Assembly (NCBI GenBank): GCA_964030475.1 | Contig: CAXIPT010000002.1 | Coordinates: 10,242,166-10,306,165 of the forward strand | Source of the DNA: Tethya wilhelma | Taxonomy: Eukaryota; Porifera; Demospongiae; Tethyida; Tethyidae | Reading direction: 5' to 3' | DNA length: 64,000 nucleotides | Shown here: in pieces, positions 46,369-60,100 of the stretch | Numbering within the stretch: position 1 is the first letter of the stretch | Layout: the number at the start of each line of letters is the position of its first letter | The notes under the pieces: model-generated | What the model was told of the DNA's origin: nothing | The model's database searches: none | Seen by the model: only the letters and a program-made list of their open reading frames with translations | Position numbers and translations under genes: made by a program

Positions 46369-48394
46369 CTACTGACAAAGATACAAGTTTTGTGGTCGTG
46401 GTTCTATCACTTGCACTTGATCACTCTCCACAATGATATTGTGACCTAAATTAGTCGACCTTGCGAGGGGAAGATACTCTGACATCATTTCCAGCTCTCC
46501 TTCAATCATTCGAACAACTTCAGTAAATGTTGGTCTCTCCTCTGGCTTTGCAAGCCAGCATTTCTTCATTACATCATACCTTGATTTAAAGCAATTGAGT
46601 GAAAAGCAAATACGAAAAAACAAAAACAAAACAAAGTTAAAGAGCAACAATGACCAATGAACCTAAGCAATAAACATGCATTAATTCGTGTATGTTTCTA
46701 AATTTGGGGGCTGAACTCAGACACAAGGTTGTGAGTCATGCCATGTGACCTTACATGGAAATGATGCAGGCAAGGTTATCAGGCTTCTCCATTCTGTATC
46801 CTCTGTTGATCATTTTTGGCAGTGACTGAGCATTGACGCCCGGATATGGTATTCTTCCTCCATTAAATACTTCCCAGCAAGTCACACCAAAGGACCACTA
46901 CAATCATGAACAGCAAATGTTCAAAAAGCTTTAGTAAAATCTTATAATTAGAGATACTATGAATTATAAATTTCTAGAGTAACATGCATCCTCTAAATCT
47001 ACCATTACCACATCAGATTTTTCACTGAAGATGCCAGTATTGAAGCTCTCAGGTGCTAGCCATTTCAATGGTAAACGAATGCTTGTGAAGTTGTCTTGAC
47101 GAAAGTAGGTCTTGGTGTACAGACTCTCAGAGAGACCAAAGTCTGCCACACAGATGCAGAACTCATCATCAATCCTAAAGCAAAAATGTTAAGGGTATAT
47201 ATTATAAGTTTTATTACTTTTATGTTTCCATTTTTTGATTCTTACATGCAATTTCTGGCAGCTAGATCACGATGGACAATGTTTTTACTGGCAAGGTACT
47301 CCATTCCTTTGGCTATTTGTAGAACCATTTCCATCAATCTTTGGGTTGCAGCTTTCACCTATTTAATGAAGAAATGATCTTTAGGATCTTACCAGGCATA
47401 TACATGTATGTACAATGTCATGCATGTTAAATTAATAACCTCATCTTCTTCAGCTTGTGTTAGCAATAAACTATCTTTGCTTTTTCTTAGGAAGGACAAG
47501 AGGCAGCCATTTTTCATGTAGGGCATCACAACAAATGGAATTGGACCGCCATCAAGACAGACACCCAGCATAGCTTGGACATTGGGATGGTTGAGCTGAA
47601 ACATCTTCTTGCTCTCTTTCAATATGTCATCGACGCGTTGCTGGTTGAAGAAACCTTAAATTTGAGAAAAAAGAAAAATTAATGTTACCATAATCTCATC
47701 AATGCATACACAACATACACTTGTTTAACCACTGGTATAATTGTTATACCTTTTAGTGTCTTCACTGCCACTATTTGAGGAGGGTCCCCAGATTTCAGGT
47801 ACAGTTTTGCTTTGTATACACTACCAAATTCACCTATATTATTATAGATAGCATAATATAATATGCACATTATAATCATTATAATCATTATTGTTTTATA
47901 CCTTCACCAATAGTTTTCCCCAGTTTTAGTTGTTTACTTTTGATGAGCAGTTCTTCAGGGAATCCTGAGCTTTCAGATGATGCCAAGTCATTATGGGGGG
48001 CTGAAGTGTGCCCATGTTTACACATTCAAATTATTAGTTTACATATAATAACCTGGATATATATTCAACGTACAAATATTGCTTCCAATTTCTATCTCTT
48101 CATGTATTTGCTTGTTTTGCCTAGCTCTTTCATAATAATTATAACAAAGATAAAACATAATGACATTGTGCTCCATCATGGACTTACATAGCATACTTAA
48201 TCTTTATTGGTCCCTTGCAATAAACCATTTCCACTATTGCAAATATGACTCGAATGAATAAGAGTGTAATCACAAGAGTTGAAATTATGATTACAATTTC
48301 ACCACCACTTAACTCTGATGGTTGTGTAGAAGTTTCAATTATTTCACCATCACTCAACTCTGTCCCTGATGGTTTTGTAGAAGTTTCATTGTCA
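46369..48394 (-). CDS. Receptor tyrosine kinase D2 (Met/TAM-like kinase), 5' cut at N48395
   Basis: Exons (minus): 48188-48394 (stalk and [22 protein letters not shown]), 48074-48120, 47902-48000 ([10 protein letters not shown]), 47750-47833 ([29 protein letters not shown]), 47440-47654 ([20 protein letters not shown]), 47246-47358 ([18 protein letters not shown]), 47009-47174 ([29 protein letters not shown]), 46755-46897 ([20 protein letters not shown]), 46369-46579 ([21 protein letters not shown]-tail). [15 protein letters not shown] and the lobe sequences resemble Met/TAM-type kinases rather than the kinases of genes A, C and E. All key catalytic residues are present. The ectodomain is lost at N48395. 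Stop codon 294 bp upstream of gene C's ATG on the same strand. Confidence 0.85.
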
Positions 48395-48395
48395 N

Positions 48396-48737
48396 CGTAA
48401 TTTATCTTTCCATTATTTTCTCTTCCACTTTACTAGTACCCAGTGCCCAGTGCCCAGCGCCCAGCGCCCAGCGCCCAGCGCCCAGTGCCCAGCGCCCAGC
48501 GCCCAGTGCCCAGTACCCAGTACCCAGTACCCAGTCATTATTTTTTTTTTTCATGGTAATTTATCTTTCCATTATTTTCTCTTCCACTTTACCAGTACCC
48601 AGTGCCCAGTGCCCAGTGCCCAGCGCCCAGCGCCCAGTACCCAGTACCCTGTCATTATTTTTTTTTCATCGTAATTTATCTTTCCATTATTTTCTCTTCC
48701 ACTTTACCAGTACCCAGTGCCCAGTGCCCAGCGCCCA
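48396..48737. repeat. Nested minisatellite: CCCAGYG heptamers in three larger units
   Basis: Three copies of a unit made of a common leader (about GTAATTTATCTTTCCATTAT, starting near 48396, 48557 and 48671) followed by a run of CCCAGTG/CCCAGCG/CCCAGTA heptamers. Sits directly beside N48395, between RTKs D2 and D1. Confidence 0.9.
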
Positions 48738-48787
48738 CTTTATTAGTTGGAATTAAACACAATGCATAAAGCCTATTTTTGGTATAC

Positions 48788-50480
48788 CTTTTAGTGTCTT
48801 CACTGCCACTATTTGAGGAGGGTCCCCAGACTTCAGGTACAGTTTTGCCCTGTATACACTACCAAATTCACCTAATAGAGCGCCGAATGATACAATGTAT
48901 GTGGTATAGTCCACCCTAAAGCCATCACTGGGACAATAATACTTGTACCTTCACCAATAATCTTGCCCAGCTTAAGTTGATCGCTTTTTATGAGCAGTTC
49001 TTCAGGGAAGCCTGAGCTTTCAGCTGAGAATATCAAGCCATTATGGTAGGCTGAAGTGTGTGTGTGTGTGAGCATGCAAGTATTATGATCAATTGCAAGT
49101 AACAGGCAATATTGTATTCAACTTACGTATGCCACTCCCGAGAGAAATCTCTTCATGTGTTTGTCTATTTTGCCTTGCCCTTCATTATGCATTCAAAGAA
49201 TATTTTTAATGATCAAACATAAAAAAAAAAAACAACAACAAAACTTTCTTTGGAATACGGACTTACTTTATCTTTACTCTCATGTAAGCTATTGCAATTC
49301 CAACTGTAATGACCACCAGTGTAACAATAAGGACGAACAGGATTGACAGTACAATCCCTGCAACTGCACCACCACTCAGCCCTGATGATGGCTGTGTAGA
49401 AAGCTCGGGTTGAAACCTCTCAAATATTTCCTGCGCTAGGCTTGCTATCTCTGATCCATTGAAGTACACATTATCAACTTCTACCGCAAGAGCAGCTACA
49501 TATAAACAGAAAAATGCAATTGTTAGCTAATGTCACTGCATGCCAGTAATCCCAACTTTGTTCCTTGTTGTTTATTTTTAGGTGAATAGAATCAAGAAAA
49601 TGTAGTCTCGTACCCATGCTCCCCCTCATTTAGAAAAATTTGGTACCAAACAATTGAAAAAAGGAAAGTTTGAAAAAGAATCTGGGCCCAAATTTACGTG
49701 CCATATCAGCAAAATGATTACATCATACAGTGTGCTTTCTCCGATGAGTGAAAGGTCAAAGGGGAAAGCGTGAGTACTTGTGACCTAGGCTAACAGAAGT
49801 GAGAAATAATAAGAGCCTTATTTCAACAAACCTTTAGGAAGATGAAGACTGATATTAGCTTCAATTATCTTCCCTTCGATACTACAGTTGCTAGATCCGA
49901 CCAAAAGGACACTGGAAACCACTATTGGAGTGCCCAGAATATTCTCAAACGGATATGGTAAAATGTCACCATCAGGAGAGGTGTTTACTTCAGTGAGCAT
50001 ACTAGCCGATTGAGTGTTTCTGTAAACAAGTATAAAAGCATCACATGGTAAGGATAATGGATTTAGAGTATGGAGTTTACATAGCACATACAATCAAACT
50101 TCCATTTACAAAACAATAGGAATATCTAATAAGGTCAATATGCTGATTACAATAATAATACTATCACTAGCTATAGGAGAAAACTGACCTTACAACGTTT
50201 GAAGTAACTATGGTGCCTAAAAGAGCATCAACCAGGAAGACTATGCACTCACCACCATCTGCATTGACTAGAGCATCAATGCTGTACAAATTGACTGTCC
50301 TATTGAAGCTCAGCAGTCTGAGGTAGATTTCAGTTTCATTGAGTAAAACTGAAGTCAATGAACGTTCAAAAAGTTCCAAATCTTGAGCTGCATAAAAATT
50401 CAAACCAGTTTCATGGATTCGATCGATTAAGGCATTAAAGACGTAACCAAAAAGTATACAATGCCATGTATACACACACA

Positions 50481-50542
<62 letters not shown>

Positions 50543-52212
50543 CAACTTACCAACGTAGCAGTCAAACTCATCAGGAGCAAGGTTAGCATCAGGGGGGCAG
50601 GTACACTCAAACAGATCATTCTCAATAAACATACATGTTCCAGTACACCCACAATCTGCAGGAACCAAATCAACAAATCCTTCGCGATCTGATTCAGCAT
50701 TACTTGTCTCTGTGGAAACAGCGGATGAGAAGAATGAATGACCTCCCCCTCCAGGGGTTATTGTATCAATTTCAATTATTGAACCCCCTGTGTAGCCTCC
50801 CCCTCCACCACCAACACCACACTGGCCCCCACCTCCTCCAAATCCCCCGTCAACATCATGTGGAACAAGAGTTACCGCTACAACTAATCTCCCAGAACAA
50901 TCATCTCCCCCACGAGCAAAGTCCGAACTCACACTAAGTTGGTGCCCATCAGCAGGTGGTGTATCTGTATCATCTTGTTGATTGAAACCGCCACCTGCGC
51001 CAGCTCTGAAAACACTCAGTGGTGTACCTTCACGGCTGGGAACCCGAATAAGTCCTCTACCACCAACGGGATTATCCGGTTCATTAATGAATAGAGGGTC
51101 GTACTCAGTAGATTTTGCATTTATGAATTTCAAGTACAATTCTGTTGCATTTTCAATTACTGTATTCTCAGGCTCAGAATCTCCAGGCCCCGGTCCGCCA
51201 AGTGGATCTCCAAAATCACCACCATCTGAGGACTCACAATCAGCTCGTTGTGGATTTCGAAAACATTCAAAGATGGACTGAAATTCATCGTAATTTACTT
51301 GGGAACCACTCCCACCTCCACCTCCGGCAATCACCAATGGGAGAGCCATCATTTCTGGTTGTTTCCACACCATGCTGGCCCCACCACCTCCACCCCCTCC
51401 TACAAATGCGAGGTTCAAATCAGCAATTTCACGGGAATCATTTCGGCCTTCAAGATTCATGTTGTTTCTTAGCCAAGTTATCCACTCTGAAAAACAAGAC
51501 ATGCTCTCATCAATTGATTTAGGTGGAGGTTGTCCACACAATGGCAGTTCATCTTCACCGATAACGTCACAAGGACTCACACCTCTCTGGCCAACCAAGA
51601 TCAGCAAATTTTCCTCGTCCGTCAAATTCACTTGTCCTCTCCAAACGAGTCCTTTCCCAGAATCAATGCTACATATCCCTCTCCCTCCTGCAGCACCTGC
51701 CACTGTTAGGTTGTAAAGACCACTCTTGGGAACTCTAAATCCCTGAGCTCCTTCATAATCTTCAAATTCAAGCAAATTTTGTCTATTAACGATTGGAGAA
51801 TTTTCTATACAGTCCTGTTCGCTGGGACCCCTTAAACCCTCACTATTACATGGTGTGAATCGCCAATGAATCTCAGAGAGATCTGAATGTGTATGTGTAT
51901 GGTAGAGAATGTATATAGATTTTGCACTGTCACTGTGACACAGTGTACGTACTGATCATTTATAGTTCTAGTCTATGCCTAATAGTATAACTAAAGATTA
52001 TCCAGTATCTGCTCTATATAAATAAATTAATAATCTAAAGTATAGCTGACATCAATTGTATAAAATTAATATTGTATGCTCACTCCATCCATGGAATCAT
52101 GATAGCCATGATGTATGCACATACATGCATGCACATACTTAACTGACTTACTCTTTACTGATTCAATGGAAGGTAGAAGCATCAGTAGTGACAGAAGCGT
52201 CCTAAACTTCAT
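48788..52212 (-). CDS. Receptor tyrosine kinase D1: ALK-like ectodomain joined to Met/TAM-like kinase start (3' missing)
   Basis: Exons (minus): 52152-52212 (signal MKFRTLLSLLMLLPSIES), 50551-51882 (glycine-rich, GGFGGGGGQCGVGGGGGGYT, EGF-like DCGCTGTC...CTCPPDANLAPDEFDC), 50189-50387, 49832-50019, 49267-49495 (TM, AGIVLSILFVLIVTLVVITV), 49127-49164, 48949-49050 (LKLGKIIGEG), 48788-48871 ([20 protein letters not shown]). Phases agree throughout with no N in the interval. The ectodomain is the same type as C and E, whereas the juxtamembrane and P-loop exons match D2. Kinase exons after the P-loop/VAVK exon are absent; repeats and N48395 follow. D1 and D2 are tandem paralogues or one gene broken by the gap. 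Confidence 0.85.
49601..49792. repeat. Imperfect foldback element in RTK D1 intron
   Basis: Begins TAGTCTCGTACCCATGCTCC and ends with a rough reverse complement (GTGAGTACTTGTGACCTAGGCTA). Contains AGGTCAAAGGGG, shared with the element near 26823-26923. Diverged member of the TAGCCTCGTA family. Confidence 0.5.
50475..50538. repeat. (CA)n microsatellite
   Basis: About 62 bp of CA directly downstream of the exon 2 donor of RTK D1 (on its strand a TG tract). Confidence 0.95.
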
Positions 52213-52725
52213 TATTACGACGAGTTCACACGTAGGTATAGCTATAGCTCAGCTGTACATGTGTTACTGTGAGCTAGTGACACGCTAGCTGGTCTTAATT
52301 CACTGATTATACAATCATGCATTATCCAGTATGCATGAGTCGGCTGCATGTGAGTGCACGTGAATTAATTCAGAATGCATGGGGATCAAAGTTCATGTTT
52401 CACAATAATTAATTAACATGAGAACAATAGTTAATTATTAAAAGGTTGAAATTTCTTCACAGATCATTTGACAGAGTTACAACTGAAGAATGAAAATGAA
52501 ATAATATTATTGAATGATTTGTTTTAAAGGAACTTCACGAAAAATAAATCTATTATCGACAATAATATAAAACGGTACAAATGAGTGCAAAAAGTTAGTG
52601 CATCACTGTGCATGTCAAAAGAATTATTATGTAAACATTGAATTTCTCAACATCAATCATTTCATGCAGTGTTATCTTTGTAATTAAACTTGTATGTATG
52701 TTTGTATGTATGTATGCATGCAAAA

Positions 52726-55175
52726 TCACTTGACTTCAATCTGAAGAGATTCTTCAAAGATGCTGTCAATGTTGTATCTCGAGAAAGCGCGAACGATTTC
52801 AGCAAACGTAATCCTCTCTTCTTTGGGATAGTTGTGACATCTACGCATCACATTATAGATATCATCTGGGCAGTCCTTGGGCCTGCAAACAAACATCACA
52901 TGTACAGTATATGCAGCATAAAATGAGTACAATTATTGAAAGAGACACCTTAATTTGGAAAGAACCTGCATGGATTTTACTGACTAACCTTGGGTGAACG
53001 AGTTTTTTGGATTCTGCCTGACGGACAACTTCATCCATATCCAAATGAGCAAGGGGCAGATCACCATATGTGACAATCTCCCACAACAAAACACCATAGG
53101 ACCTAAAAGGAAACAACAGTGAAGAACTTAATCACCAAGAGTATGCATGCATGAATCATGCTAAAAATTAGTTTTCAAAGAAAAACAAAACAGTTAAAAA
53201 CAAAACAGTTAACAACAAAAAAAAAAACTTTAGCTCCATGATCTGATGAAGCTTTTGGTTACTTTAGTGCAAAGCTGGAGGATTCATGACTCACCAGACA
53301 TCAGAGGCAGTGGAAAAGAACCCGTAGAGAAGACTCTCTGGTGCAAGCCACTTCACAGGAAGCATCGCACTGCCTTCAACACGATAGTAGTTCTTGTCAT
53401 GGACGCCTCGAGCCATCCCGAAGTCAGCCAGCTTCACAATCAGACCAGGTCCAACTAATGAGCACAAAGCAAAGTAAAAACTGATTTCTCTGTTTGAATA
53501 GCTATAGGGTAGAGTATGCTTACCAAGACAGTTTCTGGCAGCTATGTCACGATGGACATGCTTACGCTTTTCCAAAAACTCGAGTGCTTCTGCAACCTGT
53601 GTGTGTGAGAACCAATTGAGTATTTTACTACAATTGCAGCTACAGGTTGTAACAGCTAGTCTGTGTCATATATATCATCAAGAGACTGATTGATATAAGT
53701 GTCAACACATGCATAATGTGGTGAGAGGATTAACTCACATCTCTTGCAAAGCTGAAGAAATGAGCTGTTCCTATTCTTGATACAGCTGGTCCACCTTCAG
53801 GAGGAACTGTAGGTCTAGGAAGAGAATTAGAAAATAAAAGTTTGATTTGAAAAGAAAAAATATAATGCACAATGAATTTAGAGGCTTATTATAAGGGTTA
53901 AATGTATGCATGTACGGTTACAATCCCAGCTAGGTCTCAAGATTTATTTTCTAAGAGATATTTGTCGTGCAAATTCCCATAGCTAGTACCTATGCTTCAC
54001 AAGAAAGCTCTGCAGATCTCCATAAGGCATGTATTCAAGAATCATAAGTGGAGCGCTGTCTTCACTCACATTATGGGTACTTATACCTACAGATAAACAG
54101 ACACAATGTCACAATTATATCATGCGTAAAATTTTTTGTAAGCTTTGTTAATATATTCATTACTTTGCACCATGCATGTGCATTCAACTATACCATTGAC
54201 TGGACTAACAGATGTGATAGTACACACTACTCACCCAGCAAGCTGACAATGTTTGGATGAGCAAATTTTTTCATGAGTTTGGCTTCTTCCATGAATCTCT
54301 GCAGCAAGGTGGGATCACGTGAGGCTAGAGTCTTCACAGCCACTGGGATCTGCTGTGGGTAATCAGCTATGCCCTGCATGGAATGAGATAATGATAAGTC
54401 AGCAACAGCTTGGACTCGTTTGGCTGTGATTGTTGAATCAATTATTATTTGCAAGTTTATACACACAGCTCATAAGATTAGATTTTGCAGCTAAACATTT
54501 TGTCTAGCTCTTGCAGTTTCTCCTATTTCAGACGGTCACAGAAGATATGAACATGAGTTAATGCTAGTTGATGCTATGCCTACCTCTGCATGCATCAGCA
54601 GAACTTTACCAAACTGTCCTTCACCCAATTCTCTCAGGTAGATCAGTTTGTTTCGAGGGTACTCCCAGTCCTATAGAGTGAAATATAAAATGGAAGGAAA
54701 AAAAAACTGTGACCATTACCCAACCTAGAAAATTTAAGGTATTATGGTATAGTTTGGACAGTGAATACCTCATAAGACTGCAAGCAATACAATTAGATTT
54801 GCCATACGGGAAGTGATTGAGGTAAGTTGATTGTCCGTGTGTGATTTTTTGAATTGTATACTGACTTGCAATATGCATTGTACCATTAGAATGGACAGGC
54901 ATGTATGGGGCAAACTATAGTAGATGTGCATGATGCAGTTATGCACATGCACACGCACACATACACAAAGAGTCGCTCAACTAGGAGTGTGACTTGAAGA
55001 TCAGTATGATCGTGTATAATAGTTGTGCTATACTTGATAATTGTACTTAAGAAATTATACTCAATCACACAGTCATAATATAATTATTAGAAAGTCTCAA
55101 CCAAGTCTCCCCAATTAATCGAACATGCAGGCTTATACCTTGAGAAATACAATTGGAAAGTCTAGACTTATATGT

Positions 55176-55210
<35 letters not shown>

Positions 55211-55234
55211 CACATACACACACACATACACATA

Positions 55235-55279
<45 letters not shown>

Positions 55280-57093
55280 GCATAATGTCTTACATCCGTG
55301 TGAATATCAGTCACTCGAAGTCTGTTATAGTTTGTGAAGTCGTGGAGGGGAGCAGAAATTCCGTACCGCGTGGTAAAGTGCCTTGCTGATGCAGTTATGG
55401 AATCCCTCTGTGAACAAACAGACAAACTTAATGGAAGCACCATTATTTCATTACTACAAATTGATGTGGTGTCACTACACCTATCATGCATCAAATGGGG
55501 TATCAATCGCACATGCAATCACGTCTTTATAGTTGGGATGTTAAGTGCGCGGCAACCTAGGTACTTTGAAGGTTGTGTTAGTGGGTCAAAATAGAACGAG
55601 AGTAGCAGATGCTACGTGATTAGCTTCGCATCACTTCCCAGGTCTAATGACTCACAACACAAGTATGAATGGAATGTAGGACAAAGTGTGCTAATTTGGC
55701 AAGCGAGCTAAGATTTAATCAAAGACTGGAGCTACATTGCTGTCTGCTTCTGTATCAGTGCAAAGTGCACGCATGCAAGCAAGCAAGCTTCTTATGTGCA
55801 TGCATGCATGTGCAAGCTCTATACATAGTCTGAACTTTCATGTTAAAATTGCGCTTCAATGCCATGCACTAGCTTTTAAATAATTATGATTTTAATGTCA
55901 GTGTACAATCTACTTTCTGTGTGCAACTATAATTAAAGGGATCACCTCCAAGCTCTGAATAATTTTACATAATTATCATGATATCATGATCGAGAGACTG
56001 ATGCAGTTAGTCTTTCTATAGCTGGTCTATACTTCTAGCACTCACGTCTGATTTTCGTGAGATTGGTGAAATCGGTTCATCGAAATCCGGATCATTGTAG
56101 TTCAAAGCCTCATAGCTGTTTACTTTGATGGTGAGCTTAGCAGGATATGCACTCTCGTAGAGATCATTGCTTTGGTAAACAGTTGCATCTCTCTGCAGAT
56201 TGAATGCATGTACATGTACAAATAGATACTGTAAATAATCCGGAACATTATCTCCTTGTAAGTTTGTAGGCATGGAAGGAAGGAGGGTGAAATCAGGTAC
56301 ACCAAATTTGATTTTGAGCTTGTGATTTCAATGTAGACTTGTAACAGGTACACATGCAACTACGATCAAAGAGAACTAGTGTGTTGATGAATTGGTCTGC
56401 ATGTAGCTGCACACGTGCGTGCATGACTCACCCAGTGAGCAGTGAAACCGTTGCTGTTACTGGACAGACTTGCTGCGTGGTTAATGCCTCCCTGTCCTTC
56501 AGATGGGTAGCCATTGTTTTCCACATATCTATGCAGGCATGGAGTAATTGCCGGACCATATAAACCATTTCTAAGATTTTTAATGCAATGAGTCATAAAA
56601 TTTAATTCTGTATTCACATACAAGAATTAAAATCGATTATTTTATTGTAAACTAGTATACCATTAATCAGTGCTTTCATAATTATGGTGGTGTGCGTACC
56701 TTTTCTCTAGCATACATACATCTGGTACCAAATATATGACACTGGTTAATCAGCTAGTGCATGCTTTATAAGATGATGGTATATATAATTATGTATCAAT
56801 CAATCGGCTACCTTTTCTCCAGCCTGTGATGTCGGATGCACAAGGCACTGGTTATTGTCACAATAATAATGGACATGATCGTGATGAAGAGTGCAAGGGC
56901 GATTAATCCAACCAACAGAGGGACTGAAACTGGCACTGATTCACGGGAAGAATCTTTTAAACCTTTAGTTGAAGCTGTCACAGTAGTGGATTCACTAGTC
57001 GGTTGAACTATTGAAAGAACTTGTTCAGCGAAAGGGAGAAGCATTTCATTTTGAATCTCAGCTAGGATTTCTTCCTCGGTCAATGGAGCTGAG

Positions 57094-57158
<65 letters not shown>

Positions 57159-57159
57159 N

Positions 57160-57198
<39 letters not shown>

Positions 57199-60100
57199 TA
57201 TAGTTTACACACACACAAAGAAAAGAGGACATATATATACTTTAGACTTATCCACAATCCAATACTATTACTACTAGTATCACAATGTACATACAATCCC
57301 ATGTAGGCATAAACCATTGTTGTGTATGAAAACTTGATGCAGGAAATGACATTATATACGTTGTACTAAACTTGTAGTTTCACTCACTAATGCCAGTATC
57401 CTCCACACCAACGGTCAATGTTAATGAATCATTTATAACGACACAGTTTCCTGAGCTGACTACGAGTGCTCCAGTCACAACAACAGATGCGTCCAACAAG
57501 TTGTCAGAAGAACCCCCATCAACACTATTGTTGTGTACTTGTACAAGTTGGCTAATGGCACCACCATTACCATCAGTGGAAAGGCCACTGCATTGTGTGA
57601 TACAAGACCATTAGGTTGTTATTATTAGAGAAGACATAGTAGACTTTACTTTAAATTTGCTAAATTACTTCAAACTAATCGATTTGCATGAACCCGTGGG
57701 ATATCTCGATTAGTAACAATTAGCACTCCATTATAATAAGTGCATCGTTGTTTCAAGTTGACAATTCAACTAATTACATCAAAGAGTCTATACACGTATT
57801 CACTTTTAAACTTAATAAAATTTAATAAATCCCCTTAAAATTTACACTCGTACCTGACAGCATTAGAGATGAGGACAACCTTCCCTTCAGGCCCGAGAAA
57901 GAACAACCGACATGATTCTTGCGGAGCATTCAAGTTTTGCTCAGACATCTCTTGACTTAGAGCAAGAGAGGCTGAAACACCGTAGAGCGAAACGGCTCGA
58001 TCCTGACCGAGCACTAGAGGTGTAAAGTTGTATGTTTCGATTGTTCTAGTACTCTTGTAAGCGTCAGCTGTACTTTGGACAATATCTGCAGAAAAAATTT
58101 AATAATAGTTGCCTTTTAAGCACAATACTATACACAGCCATTGTTGGTATCTTCCAAAAGAAAACAAGTTTTGTTACACAAACATGGCTTGTGTGTTCAA
58201 GTGTTCAAAGCTAGATCATGACATACTGTAAAAGCAAATTAGTCTCACCGACAAGCATTTCATGAACTGAAACACACCTTATATACATGCATGTACTCTC
58301 TACAAGGGCATGCACAGACAAACCATGCAGAAATGCTTTTACTTATGGAGACATAAATTTGAAGTGGACAAACAACATTCACTTTGGATCCTTATTAGAA
58401 AAATCAACAACAATGCTGTTAGTATGTACCAAACTAATGTGATTTGGGACTACCATACATACATACATACAACTGCCACACCAGTCTGCTTTTGCTATCA
58501 CCATGCATTGTAGCGTGCAGCAAGCCACGTATAGGTATACACACGCACACACACACACCAGTTAGTTCAAAACAATAAACAACCTATACATATCATAACA
58601 TCTGCTGGTGCTTGTAGAGTACAGACATGTAACAAATTTCCTGTATAGACCACCCTTGATGTTTTGGGAAGAGGTTAGTACATGCCCATTAAAAACAGCA
58701 GGCATAGCTTTAGTGTGTGCCAAATTATTCCCATCAAAGGTATGCAACTAATTATTGATTACCTGTTGTGTTAACATTAGCACATCAAAAAAGACTTTTT
58801 AGCTAGCTAGACTAAGTAGCGAAACATGTTGTGTAGATTAAGAGCAACCAATGACTTATGTACAATATTATACTTACCTTTAGTGCAGTCAAATCCATCC
58901 GGTGCTAAGGATGTGCCTGCTGGGCACACACACTCAAACATCTCCCCAATGATGTTGCATACACCCGTACACCCACAGTCTGCCAGTACGATATCAACAT
59001 ATCCATCTCCATTCGACGTTGCACTAGTCCCAATCTCCTTTGCTTCAGTACCACTGAAATAGAAGCCTCCCCCTCCAGGGAGACTCACACTACTTCCAAA
59101 TATCGAACCCCCTGTGTAGCCTCCCCCTGCACCACCAACACCACATTGACCCCCTCCTCCTCCGAACCCCCCATGAACATCCTTAATAGCTACAGAGTTC
59201 GATCCTGCTAACTGACGAGCACAATCAAATCCTCCAAGAGCAAAATCATTAGGATCACTCAGAAATTCTCCATCAACATCTGCAGCTTGTGCCAAGGTGG
59301 ACCAGCCTCCTCCAGCCCCTGCTCTGAACGGTTCGTTGAATACCATATCTGCGATGAAACCTCTTTGTCCATCCACAGCACCCAGTGTCCTGACTTGAGG
59401 GTCATTAACGCTAGCTTTGGCATTTATGAATATCTGGTACAGTTCTTCTGAAGTACTGTCTTCACTTCCTGAAGGAATGGGAATATTGTAATCTGGATTC
59501 TCAATCTCCTCGTACGATAAATTAGCAGATGTTCCACCACCTCCACCAGCTATGGCAATCGGAAGGTTATCAAAATTACGATCGGTTCTGTTCTGTCTTC
59601 GAACTAGGCTAGCTCCCCCTCCTCCTCCGGCTCCAGTAGACGCTTGATTTATCTCAAACGAAGTCACTGAAGGATGGCTCATCAACCAATTTTCCCACTC
59701 TTGACCGCAATCTGAAACATCACTTAAAGAAGCTGGCGGGTTTTGACACAATGGAAGATTATCTTGAACGTCACAAGGACTCACACCTCTCTGGCCAACC
59801 AAGATAAGCAAATTTTCCTCGTCCGTCAAATTCACTTGTCCTCTCCAAACGAGTCCTTTCCCAGAATCAATGCTACATATCCCTCTCCCTCCGGCAGCAC
59901 CTGCCACTGTTAGGTTGTAAAGACCACTCTTGGGAACTCTAAATCCCTGAGCTCCTCTGAATAGCTCACCCCTTCCATCAGAATCTGTAAATTGAAAGAG
60001 TTGGTCAACTTGTTGTGGGTGGTTTAGAGTTTGTGTTTGACTGTATTCATCCCAACACCACACAAAAGTTGGTCCATTACGCCCAGAAGCTCCACATGTA

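Noticed and set aside
48450..48756. Pro/Ser/Ala-rich open frames over the CCCAGYG repeats.
   Set aside because: Tandem-repeat artefact lying in a gap-adjacent spacer, with no splice context.
50635..51716. Plus-strand open frames rich in Pro/His opposite the glycine-rich exons (also 45264-45542 and 58826-59062).
   Set aside because: Antisense shadows of GC-rich Gly codons in RTK exons.
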